From the NCBI GenBank assembly GCA_032622095.1, contig CP136064.1, forward strand, positions 133,057,129 through 133,121,128: a stretch of DNA of 64,000 nucleotides. The letters run 5' to 3'. Below are positions 23,001-35,048 of this stretch, piece by piece. This DNA comes from Siphonodentalium dalli (taxonomy: Eukaryota; Mollusca; Scaphopoda; Gadilida; Siphonodentaliidae). Each line of letters begins with the position of its first letter. The first letter of the stretch is position 1. Made by a program: the position numbers and the translations under genes. Below the pieces are notes generated by a model. The model did no database searches. It saw only the letters and a list, made by a program, of their open reading frames with translations, and was not told the DNA's origin.

Positions 23001-24057
23001 AAACGCAAACGGCTTGATCAAGTTGATGGCACTCCCTTATCTAAGTTTTCATACAATACCACATAAAGTTGGACACATATATTCTATTTAGTATATTCAG
23101 TAACCAAAAATTTAGGGTGGAATCGATGGTATAAAAAATCCGCACCATTGAATTGAATTTCATGAATTGTTTATGAATTAGGGTCCAAACGAAATTCCTG
23201 TAAAATATTAAAAGCACCAAAAAATGTCCCCCTGACCCCCACCAATTGGGAAGGGGAAACACCCTCCCAAACACCCTCCCATACCCACCTTAAACAGGTG
23301 TCCTCAAATTATCCCTGGATATGTCACGGGTACATGTATATACTTATACTCTATGCCGTGGATTAACTATATGGTACCATACCTGGCCCTGTAACAGAAC
23401 CTTGTCATATATATATAATAAAATGACCGCGGCAGATTGGTGTTTGGTGTGGCTAACCCCGGGATTCTCCAAAGGGTCCATGTAATCTAATTAAATCTAC
23501 TCCCAAAACCGATTAAGAACCATAAATACATGTTGTGTGTCATCGGATATATTGTTATTACGCAAATAATTTTGTCAGTTTGAAATTCGCGCATTTAAAA
23601 CTGAGCGAAAAAACATTTATGTGCAAATTTAAATACGAATATAAAGGTATAATTATACGATTTAGATCGGCATACATGAGAAAATATGTTGACTTAAAAT
23701 TCCTATCTTTTCACCATTTTTGTTATACATCTTACTGATTAATTGGTGGCATTTATTGCTATTTTCATTAAAATAGTACAAATTTATAATATTTCGTGTT
23801 TCCCTTCCCATACGTTATGTAGAAGAACACTCTTGGCAAATTTGTAGCGAAATTCCATTTATCACCCATTTTATCCTATTTTTCTTATAAATTAATGACA
23901 CAAAAAGAGCAAATCTGTCTAGAACCGATATGTTGACCATCGATTTTAAAAGTAGATCAAGGAATAACCATGGTCAAAATGAAGCAAACGACGTTGAAAT
24001 TTTACTAAATACAGATTTCACCGTGTTTATTTCTGAAAAAAAAACACGATTTTACCA
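23001..24057. other. AT-rich non-coding sequence
   Basis: No recognised feature. Confidence 0.5.
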
Positions 24058-25010
24058 TGTATTCCAGAATTGTCTCATTTTTTTCACAAAAAGCGAGGTT
24101 TTACCCCAAAAACTAACCCTGTAGCATTAACATATCCATCAATATCTTACACAAATGTGAATATGTCCACTATCTACCGTTTAGTTGAGCTCCCATGCAA
24201 AAATAGATGTAAATGTTATTTAGGCGGCTAGATTCCATTTTTCACTGGTTTTATTCACGAAAAATCAAATTTTCCCCCAAAATAACAAATCTACAATATT
24301 TCAGAAAAGGGCAACACCGGCATGTTAACTGTTGTATCAATACCGACATTTTGATATATAATTCAGTTTGTTACTCTTGTTACACATGGTTCAATTCGAA
24401 TAAGTACCGATTCTACTCCCGCTAATAAATGTGTAGGGCCTATATAGAAATATAAGGGGATGTTACAGAGTACTGGATTCCAGTTTTCACTGATTTTATT
24501 AATTCAAAACAAATTACCCTGGTAACCATGTAACCTGGGTAACATCAACGCCTTGGTATATTTATTACTTACATCTAACAGTTAATTTTAACAAATGAAA
24601 CTTGGAATTTTTATAAAATGGCATGAATTAATGATGCATATCATGTTGTGGTGGATTCCAGAATTCTCTAATTTTTCACACAAAAAAATGTTTTTACCCC
24701 CAAAACGAACCCTAGAACATTGAAATACTCCAAAATTCTCTCACAAAATTTGAACATGTCCACCCTCTATAGATTAGTTGTGTTCCCATCCAAAAATAGA
24801 TGTTAATTATTGTTATTTAGGCCACTGGATTCCATTTTCCACTGGTTTGATTCACGAAAATGCCTGTTTTACCTCAAAATAAGAAATCGTACAACACTAC
24901 ACGAAAAGTCAACACCGGCATGTTATCCGTTCTATCAATACGGACATTTTGATATATAATTCAGTTTCTTACTCTTCCACGTGGTTGAACTCGAAAAATA
25001 AGGCCCAATT
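24058..25010 (+). repeat. Diverged tandem repeat, ~590-bp period, two copies
   Basis: The block 24058-24420 is repeated at 24652-25005: both contain ATTCCAGAATT, TTTTACCCC, AAAAATAGATGT, ATTCCATTTT...CACTGGTTT, CAACACCGGCATGTTA and GGACATTTTGATATATAATT-like words in the same order. A short extra fragment at 24475-24500 suggests a third, mostly deleted copy. Confidence 0.75.
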
Positions 25011-25170
25011 CCGGTCCCAGCTGCTCCACTAATGGGCCATATGCCTTTCTATAACCCCTCTTTAATTTAGAAAAGCGTGAGAACGAACGCAGCGATGCGA
25101 CCGTCCGCCGAGCGATCCATAGACGATATGAATATGACCGTTAACTGGTGTTGAGTTCTTTATATGTATG

Positions 25171-25325
25171 TTATCCCCTAATTAGGAGACATTATCTCCT
25201 AATAGATACTAAGTCTTAATTAGGAGGTAATATCTCCTAATTAGGATATATTAACTCCTAATTAAGAGATAATATATCCTAGGAGATACTAAGTCCTATT
25301 TAGGATATAATAGCGAGTTTGCGAT
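25171..25325 (+). repeat. Left arm of a foldback-like pair: TCCTAATTAGGA palindromic array
   Basis: Five to six degenerate units built on the palindrome TCCTAATTAGGA spaced by ATA-rich words and ending in TAGCGAGTTTGCGAT. The mirror arm is at 27492-27572. Confidence 0.75.
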
Positions 25326-27491
25326 ACCCGTCCGACGGGAAAGGGTACGGGTAAATCTGCGAACATCGTCACGGTCACTTGGGTACTTTCAATGCAGCAC
25401 ATAAAGCGACAGCAAATTGAAACGGGTATATTTGTCCCATTGACCGGTAGCCTTTCACTACGATTTTCTCACTCAAATATCCATGAATTCCACGAAATTC
25501 CAGTCAGCTATGCGTTAACCTATTTATTGAAAGATTTCATGGGCAAATATTAGTGATAAAGTTGTCATTTTAACCCAGGATTTGTGTTCAAATTATCGAG
25601 GCGGCTTCTAGGACTTAGATAAATACGGAATGTCGATTTTGTTCACTAACAACTTTGGTCACTGCATTAATGACAGGTTGTGATGAATAGTGTGAGTAGA
25701 TGGTGCTATAGACGCAGTCTCGGTCCATTGCAGTGACATGGCTATAGATGGTCTGCGCGTTAGGAAGGGTGTCCACCTTCGAATTTCTAACTACACATCT
25801 CGAACCATATCAAATTCACAAGTTTGCGCGTAAATCCACCCCTCTCCTTGGCTGTCATCAAGCTTTCCAATTGTTGGAAATTTTGAGACCTGACACCCCC
25901 AAAGCTTGAACAATTTCCAACTGTTTCTGACAGCCATTTCAGTCCAAATTGTGTTACCAAAAATAGGGAAATATGCAAATGTTGGTCTAAAAGCTACAAA
26001 TTATCCACTAATAAATTGTTCGAAAATCAAACTACGAAATCAAATTTCCAAATGTTTAACATTTTACCAAAGTTGGGGAGGGGGTTGAGACACCCCTGTC
26101 GTCACGTCCCTGTCTCAACCCATTGTACAAGGACATAAATATATCGTGGATTTATCTATGCATTGCTCATTTGAATACAATTACCGTTTAGTTACCTTAT
26201 CGTATGTAGGTGGGGACTGATTTCTCATTTTAATATATATTTACTATCAGAACGGACATGGCGCATTTGAACCACAAACTGGTGTATACTGTAGTGGGGA
26301 TAATATATATCGCCAAATACACGAAATACCTATACCTACTCTACAAAATCTAAGCATAAGCAGAACGAGTTTCAGCTGTTTTCTGCGTTTCGCACAGAAG
26401 TGAAACAAACGCTCTTTATTCAATCCGTATAATAAACATACTACATTTTGACACCGTTTTGTTACCAAGTTAAACATTTCAACCTACCTTCGGGTTTAGA
26501 TCCCGACAACAATCCCAATTCTTGGGATAAATATTCCCTTGCCCCGACGGGCCGACCCTTCGATCTGTTGAAAGATTCCAAACAAAGGTTTACTTAAAGC
26601 TACTCAAACCTATCAGACGGTCCCCATATAATAAAGCTACAACAAGAACATTTCTTCAAAATACACTTTTGTTATCAGAATCGATTAATTACAACAAAAT
26701 AATGCTAACTGCTGTCAACTATAGTATACAATTTTGGCCGCAAACCACTTGATTTTAGAGTTAATCATCTTCATCCGCAGTTTTGTCCGAGACCGTCGGT
26801 TTGATGACTCTTTTCTGGGCAACAAATAATTACACAATTCAAGAAATAACAAATTTCAAAAATCGATATCTGATCACTCTGCGCTTTGATGGTGGGTTCC
26901 TCGATTCGAATCAAATATTTTGTTTTACCCCGAAGCCAAAAAAATAGTAACGTGGGAGCGTTAATTCGGATTGTGCATATTTAATATGACTAAATATTCC
27001 CCAACTAAAATAAGGGACAAATACGGTATTATATCGAACTGAAAGTACACGTAGGACAATATTAGACCCTTGGTCTAAAACAATACATTTTACACCGAAT
27101 ATTGTTTAAAAATTCCAACCGATTTATTGTCAACACTCGATCGGTCTATGACTTGTAGAATCCAATTGTTGAAAATGTTACCAATATGAGTGAAATAAAA
27201 GCAACATCCTCTTCCAACTGCCACCTAGATCTGAGTGAAATAAAAGCAACTGCTTATCCTGGGGCTCATCTAATCTAAATACACATTTCCAACAACCCAT
27301 AACGCTAAGTATAACATCGACCAATAACGCGAATAACAATCTATATCATAATATTTTTTTTGTTGCGGTTGGCTCACTATACATTTCCAGTCGGTGTGAT
27401 GAATTCTACCGGTAAAACAGTTTGCGAATTCAAAACGTGTACCGGTACGGGTAGCTATCCGTACGCGTACCCGTACCCGTACCGGTTTGAA
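25326..27491. other. Interior of the foldback-like element, no coding sequence seen
   Basis: Includes the dispersed repeat copy at 25849-26121. No transposase or other protein is recognisable. Confidence 0.45.
25849..26121. repeat. Dispersed repeat, copy 2
   Basis: Colinear with 19093-19380 but without the 20-base C run. It ends in the same CACGTCCCTGTC word. Confidence 0.65.
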
Positions 27492-27572
27492 ATCGCAAAC
27501 TCGCTAATATCTCCTATTAAGAGATACTACCTACTAATTAGGAGATACTAAGTCCTAATTATGAGATAATAG
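27492..27572 (-). repeat. Right arm of the foldback-like pair
   Basis: Starts ATCGCAAACTCGCTA and carries the same TCCTAATTAGGA palindromes in inverted order. The bases just inside each arm also match weakly (GGTACGGGTA on the left, a run of GTACCCGTACCC on the right). Confidence 0.75.
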
Positions 27573-28421
27573 TACCCTGTTCGTGATAGTTATCGGTTGT
27601 CGTTCATTGTGCGAAAGGTGTCTACTTGTCTTGTAGAAATGATACCGACGATCGATCGTCAAAAAACGGAACATCAAAATACGCATGGCAAGTCTTATCG
27701 ATAAAAACTATGGAATATATTTTCCTTGTGTATATATCGCATACACATGGTGTACATATCAGCGTCTGATTGCAGGTTTACTTTCCCCAACTCTGATTTA
27801 ATTATTAAATGATACGTGTACACACAATTCATGACTCGACAATAAAACGAGTCGATCAAGTGTGTACCTAAAACGCTGATCAGCAGATTCCCCGATTAAT
27901 GTCCCATTAATTACTAGTCATTTGCACCACATAAAGTCTACTAACATCGTTACAATTGAGTTAAACTGCGTTCGCGGTAATCTCTTGAACTGTACTGCTG
28001 AACGTGATTTTGAGCTGCTGAACGGGCATGGCGGGCGGTCAAAATGTGCCCCCTTCCTGTATTGGCATATAACACATATATTACGTGTCATTTACACAAC
28101 CTACAACCCGTCATCGCCGTTATATTTAAAATCCGGCCACGTGTAAGGAGTAATGACCGATTAAAATGGCAGAATAACTACCCTTGGTGTTTATTGTAAG
28201 GCTTGATCTGCACACCCCCCCCCCCCCCCCAATACAACCGCGCCATCCACAAAGGGGTAAGATTCCGTCCGTCTGGGATTTACATTGCATAGATACTCGC
28301 GCCATATAACTTGACTACATATATACTGATATTTTTGCTATTTATAATATACAGGCTCATTTCGCGTCAACGGTCAACCTGAAAATATTATGTACGTTAA
28401 ATTATTGCAAAATAATATATA
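27573..28421. other. Non-coding sequence with a poly(C) run (28215-28230)
   Basis: No gene or RNA recognised. Confidence 0.5.
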
Positions 28422-28872
28422 CTAGCTGATGTGCCGACTTCGTCCGGGTTATTTAGGGATTTATTTGCCAGAAACATGCGTATCTGAGCAAGGTCAAGGA
28501 CACGTTCACACGTGAAATTGGACCCGCCCATATTGTGCCCGGGATCAAAGTAGGTCTACATACCATATTTGAGTCTGATCGGTCAAGGTCCAGAAACATG
28601 CATATATGAGCGTATATGAGCGAGGTCAAGGACACGGTCGCACGTGGAATTGGACCCGTGCATATTGTTCCGAGATCAAAGTAGGCTTACATACCCAATT
28701 TGAGTCGGATCGGTCGAGGTCCAGAAACATGCCATTATGAGCGTATATGAGCGAGGTCAAGGACACGGCCGCACGTGAAATTTGAGTTGGATCGTTCGAG
28801 CAGTTTTCGAGTCTATAACGCACATACATACATACATACATACAGACATACAGACATACCTACATACATAAG
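28422..28872 (-). mobile_element. Helitron-like element of a third family
   Basis: On the minus strand it has a tetranucleotide microsatellite near the 5' end (CATA/CAGA on the plus strand, 28822-28865), about two and a half ~140-bp monomers (word GAGGTCAAGGACACGG), and a 3' end with an imperfect hairpin (CCCGGACGAAGTCGG) and CTAG at 28422-28425. The architecture matches the other two families, but the monomer sequence differs. Confidence 0.65.
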
Positions 28873-29043
28873 TGTCCAATCATATAGCTATAGCTATCCG
28901 ATGAATAGTTTGTCCGTTTAGTCTGGCAAGCGGACAGTCCAAATATTTGAGGGGATCATGGTATAATTTCCTGCGAACAAAATTCCAGTCCGTTCGTGGA
29001 CTCGTCTCAGACCACTATCATGGCATAGTCAACTCCAAGTCAT

Positions 29044-32000
29044 CTCATATATATTTTGAAGACCTCTGTTTGTCTGTATGTCTGTCATTTATACAAATCT
29101 ACGATTCTCGACCGATCGGGACGAAACTTGGTACGTGTGTGTAGTTTGACCAGGCGGTCGACGTTGTCGTATTGGCGCCCGTGCAGCGCATGCGCAGACG
29201 AGATCTCGGAAACGGGTGGAGCTATCGACTTGAAATTTGCTATGTGAATGTATCTTGCCCCGGATACGAATTTTATCGGGTCGCCGAGGCCGTGCGACGC
29301 CAGCTACACGCATGCGCAGACGAGATCTCGGAAACGGGTGGAGCTATCGACTTGAAAATTGGTATGTGAATGTATCTTGTCCCGGATACGAATTTTATCG
29401 GGTCGCCGAGCCCGTGCGACGCCAGCTTCGCGCATGCGCAGACCAGATCTCGGAAACGGGTTTTTGAATAGCCCGGACAACGTCGGGCTCATCGGCTAGT
29501 CTCATATATATTTTTGAAGACCTCTGTCTGTCTGTTTGTCTGTTTGTCTGTCATTTATACAAATCTACGATTCTCGACCGATCGGGAAGAAACTAGGTAC
29601 GTGTGTGTAGTTTGACCAGGCGGTCGACGTTGTCGTATTGGCGAGCCCGTGCGGCGCCCGCTTCGCTCATGCGCAGACGAGATCTCGGAAACGGGTTGAG
29701 CTATCGACTTGAAATTTGCTATGTGAATGTATCTTGCCCGGATACGAATTTTATCGGGTCGCCGAGCCCGTGCGACGCCAGCTTCGCGCATGCGCTGACC
29801 AGATCTCGGAAACAGGTGGAGCTATCGACTTGAAATTTGCTATGTGAATGTATCTTGCCCCGGATACGAATTTTATCGGGTCGCCGAGCCCGTGCGACGC
29901 CAGCTTCGCGCATGCGCATACCAGATCTCGGAAACGGGTTTTTGAATAGCCCGGACAACGTCGGGCTCATCGGCTAGTCTCATATATATTTTGAAGACCT
30001 CTGTCTGTCTGTTTGTCTGTGTGTCTGTCATTTATACAAATCTACGATTCTCGACCGATCGGGACGAAACTAGGTACGTGTGTGTAGTTTGACCAGGCGG
30101 TCGACGTTGTCGTATTGGCGAGCCCGTGCGGCGCCCGCTTCGCGCATGCGCAGACGAGATCTCGGAAACGGGTTGAGCTATCGACTTGAAATTTGCTGTG
30201 TGAATGTATCTTGCCCGGATACGAATTTTATCGGGTCGCCGAGCCCGTGCGACGCCAGCTTCGCGCATGCGCTGACCAGATCTCGGAAACAGGTGGAGCT
30301 ATCGACTTGAAATTTGCTATGTGAATGTATCTTGCCCCGGATACGAATTTTATCGGGTCGCCGAGCCCGTGCGACGCCATCTTCGCGCATGCGCAGACCA
30401 GATCTCGGAAACGGGTGGAGCTATCGACTTGAAATTTGCTATGTGAATGTATCTTGCCCCGGATACGAATTTTATCGGGTCGCCGAGCCCGTGCGACGCA
30501 AGCTACGCGCATGCGCATACCAGATCTCGGAAACGGGTGGAGCTATCGACTTGAAATTTGGTGTATGAATGTATCTTGCCCCGGATACGAATTTTATCGG
30601 GTCGCGAGCCCGTGCGACGCAAGCTTCGCGCATGCGCAGACGAGATCTCGGAAACGGGTGGAGCTATCGACTTGAAATTTGGTTTTTGAATAGCCCGGAC
30701 AACTTCGGGCTCATCGGCTAGTCTCATATATATTTTGAAGACCTCTGTCTGTTTGTCTGTCTGTCATTTATACAAATCTACGATTCTCGACCGATCGGGA
30801 CGAAACTTGGTACGTGTGTGTAGTTTGACCATGCGGTCGTCGCAGTCGTATTGGCGAGCCCGTGCGGCGTCCGCTTCGCGCATGCGCAGACGAGATCTCG
30901 GAAATGGGTAGAGCTATCGCATGCGCAGACCAGATATCGGAAACGGGTGGAGCTATCGACATGAAATTTGGTTTTTGAATAGCCCGGACAACGTCGGGCT
31001 CATCGGCTAGTCTCATATATATTTTTGAAGACCTCTGTCTGTTTGTATGTCTGTCTGTCTGTCATTTATACAAATCTACGATTCTCGACCGATCTGGATG
31101 AAACTTGGTACGTGTGTGTAGTTTGACCAGGCGGTCGACGTTGTCGTAATGGCGAGCCCGTGCGGCGCCCGCTTCGCGCATGCGCAGACGAGATCTCGGA
31201 AACTGGTGGAGCTATCGACTTGAAATTTGCTATGTGAATGTATCTTGCCCCGGATACGAATTTTATCGGGTCGCCGAGCCCGTGCGGTGCCCGCTTCGTG
31301 CATGCGCAGACGAGATCTCGGAAACGGGGGGGAGCTATCGACTTGAAATTTGTTATGTGATTGTATCTTGCCCCGGATACGAATTTTATCGGGTCGCCGA
31401 GCCCGTGCGACGCAAGCTTCGCGCATGCGCAGACCAGATCTCGGAAACGGGTAGAGCTATCGACTTGAAATTTGGTTTTTGACAACGTCGGGCTGGGTAG
31501 AGCTATCGACGTGAAATTTGGTTTTTGAATAGCCCGGACAACGTCGGGCTCATCGGCTAGTCTCATATATATTTTTGAAGACCTCTGTCTGTTTGTATGT
31601 CTGTTTGTCTGTCATTTTTACAAATCTACGATTCTCGACCGATCGGGACGAAACTTGGTACGTGTGTGTAGTTTGACCAGGCGGTCGACGTTGTAGCATT
31701 GGCGAGCCCGTGCGGTGCCCGCTTCGTGCATGCGCAGACGAGATCTCGGAAACGGTGGGGAGCTATCGACTTGAAATTTGTTATGTGAATGTATCTTGCC
31801 CCGGATACGAATTTTATCGGGTCGCCGAGCCCGTGCGACGCAAGCTTCGCGCATGCGCAGACGAGATCTCGGAAACGGGTGGAGCTATCGACTTGAAATT
31901 TGGTTTTTGAATAGCCCGGACTTGAAATTTGGTTTTTGAATAGCCCGGACAACGTCGGGCTCATCGGCTAGTCTCATATATATTTTGAAGACCTCTGTCT

Positions 32001-32978
32001 GTCTGTTTGTCTGTTTGTCTGTCATTTTTACAAATCTACGATTCTCGACCGATCGGGACGAAACTTGGTACGTGTGTGTAGTTTGACCAGGCGGTCGACG
32101 TTGTCGTATTGGCGAGCCCGTGCGGTGCCCGCTTCGTGCATGCGCAGACGAGATCTCGGAAACGGGGGGGAGCTATCGACTTGAAATTTGTTATGTGAAT
32201 GTATCTTGCCCCGGATACGAATTTTATCGGGTCGCCGAGCCCGTGCGACGCAAGCTTCGCGCATGCGCAGACCAGATCTCGGAAACGGGTATAGCTATCG
32301 ACTTGAAATTTGGTTTTTGACAACGTCGGGCTGGGTAGAGCTATCGACGTGAAATTTGATTTTTGAATAGCCCGGACAACGTCGGGCTCATCGGCTAGTC
32401 TCATATATATTTTGAAGACCTCTGTCTGTCTGTATGTCTGTCTGTCTGTCATTTTTACAAATCTACGATTCTCGACCGATCGGGACGAAACTTGGTACGT
32501 GTGTGTAGTTTGACCAGGCGGTCGACGTTGTCGTATTGGCGAGCCCGTGCGGTGCCCGGTGGAGCTATCGACTTGAAATTTGGTATGTGAATGTATCTTA
32601 CCCCGGATACGAACTTTATCGGGTCGCCGAGCCCTCGCGACGCCAGCTTCGCGCATGCGCAGACCAGATCTCGGAAACGGGTAGAGCTATCGACTTGAAA
32701 TTTGTTTTTTGAATAGCCCGGACCTGAAATTTGGTTTTTGAATAGCCCGGACAACGTCGGGCTCATCGGCTAGTCTCATATATATTTTGAAGACCTCTGT
32801 CTGTCTGTTTGTCTGTTTGTCTGTCATTTTTACAAATCTACGATTCTCGACCGATCGGGACGCAACTTGGTACGTGTGTGTAGTTTGACCAGGCGGTCGA
32901 CGTTGTCGTATTGGCGAGCCCGTGCGGCGCCCACTTCGTGCATGCGCAGACGAGATCTCGGAAACGGGGGGAGCTATC
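29044..32978 (+). repeat. Helitron-like satellite array, left part (units 1-9)
   Basis: Nine head-to-tail units with boundaries after CTAG at 29499, 29977, 30721, 31010, 31560, 31971, 32398 and 32773; unit 9 is cut at 32978 by the inserted element. Each unit starts TCTCATATATATTTTGAAG, has a TCTG/TTTG microsatellite, a ~150-bp leader (GACCGATCGGGACGAAAC, then GACCAGGCGGTCG), one to four 122-bp monomers (GGAGCTATCGACTTGAAATT to GAGATCTCGGAAACGG), and the tail TTTTTGAATAG with the CCCGGAC/GTCGGG hairpin and CGGCTAG. The small open frames in the array are a by-product of the stop-poor monomer. No gene is present. Confidence 0.85.
32973..32978 (+). repeat. Target-site duplication GCTATC, left
   Basis: The satellite monomer word GGAGCTATCGACTTG is split as GGAGCTATC / GCTATCGACTTG around the insert, which shows a 6-bp duplication directly because the uninterrupted target is present dozens of times nearby. 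Confidence 0.92.
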
Positions 32979-33462
32979 AGAAGAATAGGAGGCTCGTTAG
33001 CCTCACATCTAAAAATAGAATCTTTGGTTCTAAAATTGGTTGTGGGTGTCTCGTTGACTTCACATCTAAAAATAGAATCTTTGGGGTCTAAAATTGGTTG
33101 TACTAAAATATTCCCAAAACTTCCAAAATATCAAAACCCAAATTTTTTTTTTAAACTTCCAAAAATTATTTTTCCAAAAAATTTCAAAACCCAAAACTTC
33201 CAAAAAATTTCAAAATCTCCAAATTTCAAAAAAAGAAAAAATTTCAAAACCCTCAAAATTATTTCTCTAAAAAAAAAGTTTAAATAAAAAATTTATAACG
33301 AGTTTTCGGTTTCTGAGAATCTCGATATTAAAAAATGTCGAATGTTTATTAAAATTATTTGCGTGTAATATCTTTCGTTATTTTTTTGTTCAAATATTTT
33401 TCATGAAATTATTAATCGATGTTTAGAAATAGCTTTATTGGACATTGGGACCATCGGTATGA

Positions 33463-33723
33463 ATGCATACATTCCAGTGTTTATCGGACGCAGTTCATAC
33501 ATATATAATTGTCATACCTGAAAATAGACACCATTACTCTTACATAAATAATAAAGAGCGTTTATTCTTTACACTCTCTATCCCAGATGAAGTTATTGAG
33601 TATATGACAGGCATGTATTACCGTGAATTATTGGAAGTATTGAGATGTACTATCTTGAATCACGAGCGGACAACCCCCCAGAATGAATTGTCATATTCGA
33701 TGGAACATATTATGTACACGTAA
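33463..33723 (+). CDS. Unrecognised 86-codon open frame in the left inverted repeat
   Basis: Starts ATG CAT ACA and ends TAA. The product has an evenly mixed composition with a central segment SIPDEVIEYMTGMYYREL that could be helical; I recognise no family, no signal peptide and no membrane segment. The identical frame is on the opposite strand in the right arm (38471-38731), so the element carries two copies. Because the arms are nearly identical for their whole length, conservation between arms is not evidence of coding. It could be a real small gene or chance. Confidence 0.25.
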   Translation: MHTFQCLSDAVHTYIIVIPENRHHYSYINNKERLFFTLSIPDEVIEYMTGMYYRELLEVLRCTILNHERTTPQNELSYSMEHIMYT

Positions 33724-34339
33724 TCACACACGACATTGTGGGTAACAATGTATGTGTCACACCTTGCTTTACCAAATGAATTCTATTATATCCCCGTTCA
33801 CAGTTATATGCTGTTCAGAAAACATATCGATTTAATGTCTGAGCAGAATTAGTTGTTTAACGGGTTAGTATCAATTAAGGTTGATAAACTGTGTCATTGT
33901 TAGCATTAACACGATAATTAGTTATCCAAAACATGCATACATAATACGTCCAGGTCGTGAGACACTCAATTATAGAAATTGCTTCGGTGTCATTGTTATA
34001 ACAACATTACGTAATAACCACTTATCACTCCATTCACACTTACGATCATTTTGTATACCAAAACTCCAGTTAGCACCGATGATGTAACATTATATCACTG
34101 CTATTGTATCAATTGATAGGTTCAGACAAGTTCGATGTTTAGAAAATAGATAATGTGCAGATGTTCACTTGACAAGAGATTTTGTACACTCAATCACAGA
34201 CCAAGGAGAAGTACTGTGTAGACAGGTCTTGTCGGTAAGAGAGTCAGACGAGAAGTGAAGGCTCGGCTATTAAAACATAGTAATGCGATAGCGAACATCA
34301 AACGAGTCTGCGCACGCATATCTGTCAAAGGATACAATG

Positions 34340-34424
34340 GCAGTCATTGGTCAATTTATCCCCGGTGTCAGCTCAGTACAATAGCAGTCATTGGTCAATT
34401 TATCCCCGGTGTCAGCTCAGTACA
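34340..34424 (+). repeat. 44-bp tandem duplication in the left arm (CCAAT-type motif)
   Basis: GCAGTCATTGGTCAATTTAT and the following 21 bases occur twice with a 44-bp period (34340 and 34384). ATTGG is an inverted CCAAT word, so the block could be a promoter or protein-binding site. A single diverged copy is at 37074-37108. Confidence 0.7.
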
Positions 34425-34460
34425 CAATCGGCACGAAGCCGGAGGTCATAATTACTCTTA

Positions 34461-34970
34461 CGAATAAAGAGCGTTGAACATATACGAAATTATTACACGA
34501 ATGAACTGAAATTTATATTTCACATCTTACCAACAACAGATACAGACATAGTCATAGTGTTATACTATCTTACATGTACCCATGCTATGACATCATTCGA
34601 AGGGGCAATACACTCAAGGAGTTAAAGTGACACGAAACAAGGGACGTGATGTAATATTGGTGTTTGAATCTTAAAGGAACACAAGACACTCTAAAGGGAC
34701 ACTCATTATGAATGAATGTTAACAATACAAGCGCACGAATGAAGAGCGTTGAACATATACGAAATTACTACACGAATGAACTGAAATTTATATTTCACAT
34801 CTTACCAACAACAGATACATACATAGTCATAGTGTTATATTATCTTACATGTACCCATGCTATGACATACTTAAAGGGGGATAATACACACACGGTGTGT
34901 GGAATGTTAAAGTGACACGAGGTAAGGGACGTTATGTAATATTGGTGTGTGAATATTAAATGAGCATTCT
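34461..34970 (+). repeat. Pair of ~275-bp direct repeats in the left arm
   Basis: The block starting CGAATAAAGAGCGTTGAAC at 34461 recurs as CGAATGAAGAGCGTTGAAC at 34736, continuing through CATCTTACCAACAACAGATA, CTTACATGTACCCATGCTAT and AAGGGACGTGATGTAATATT (second copy TTATGT). The right arm has the mirrored pair, so each element carries four copies. Confidence 0.85.
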
Positions 34971-35037
34971 CGCTATACAAACCCCCCCTCCCCACTTATA
35001 GATATATAACGAAGACGAGAATAACATGTTGATGAAG

Positions 35038-35043
35038 TTTATT
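35038..35043 (-). terminator. Polyadenylation hexamer of the ATPase gene
   Basis: AATAAA on the minus strand, about 6 bases after the stop codon at 35049-35051. This compact 3' end is typical of virus-like elements. Confidence 0.6.
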
Positions 35044-35048
35044 GAAAT

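Larger units (their letters stand above)
32979..35017 (+). repeat. Left terminal inverted repeat (2,039 bp)
   Basis: Matches 37176-39215 in inverted orientation with only scattered differences (for example CAGATGTT against CAGGTGTT near 34160, ACATCAAACG against ACATTAAACG near 34300, and the length of a T run near 33140). In order from the tip it has two 58-bp direct repeats (about 32992-33107), a ~190-bp stretch with almost no G on this strand (33101-33290), an 86-codon open frame, a 44-bp tandem pair containing ATTGGTCAAT (34340-34424), and two ~275-bp direct repeats (34461 and 34736 onward). At about 2 kb it is much longer than the usual 0.1-1 kb of Polinton termini. Confidence 0.92.

Noticed and set aside
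29470-29520. Hammerhead ribozyme at the CGGCTAG/CCCGGAC hairpin of the satellite
   Set aside because: A GATGAG word is present on the minus strand next to a stem, but the required GAAA after stem II and a cleavage-site layout are missing.
34255-34467. 70-codon frame repeated in both arms
   Set aside because: It runs through the 44-bp tandem duplication, and its presence in both arms only reflects their near identity.
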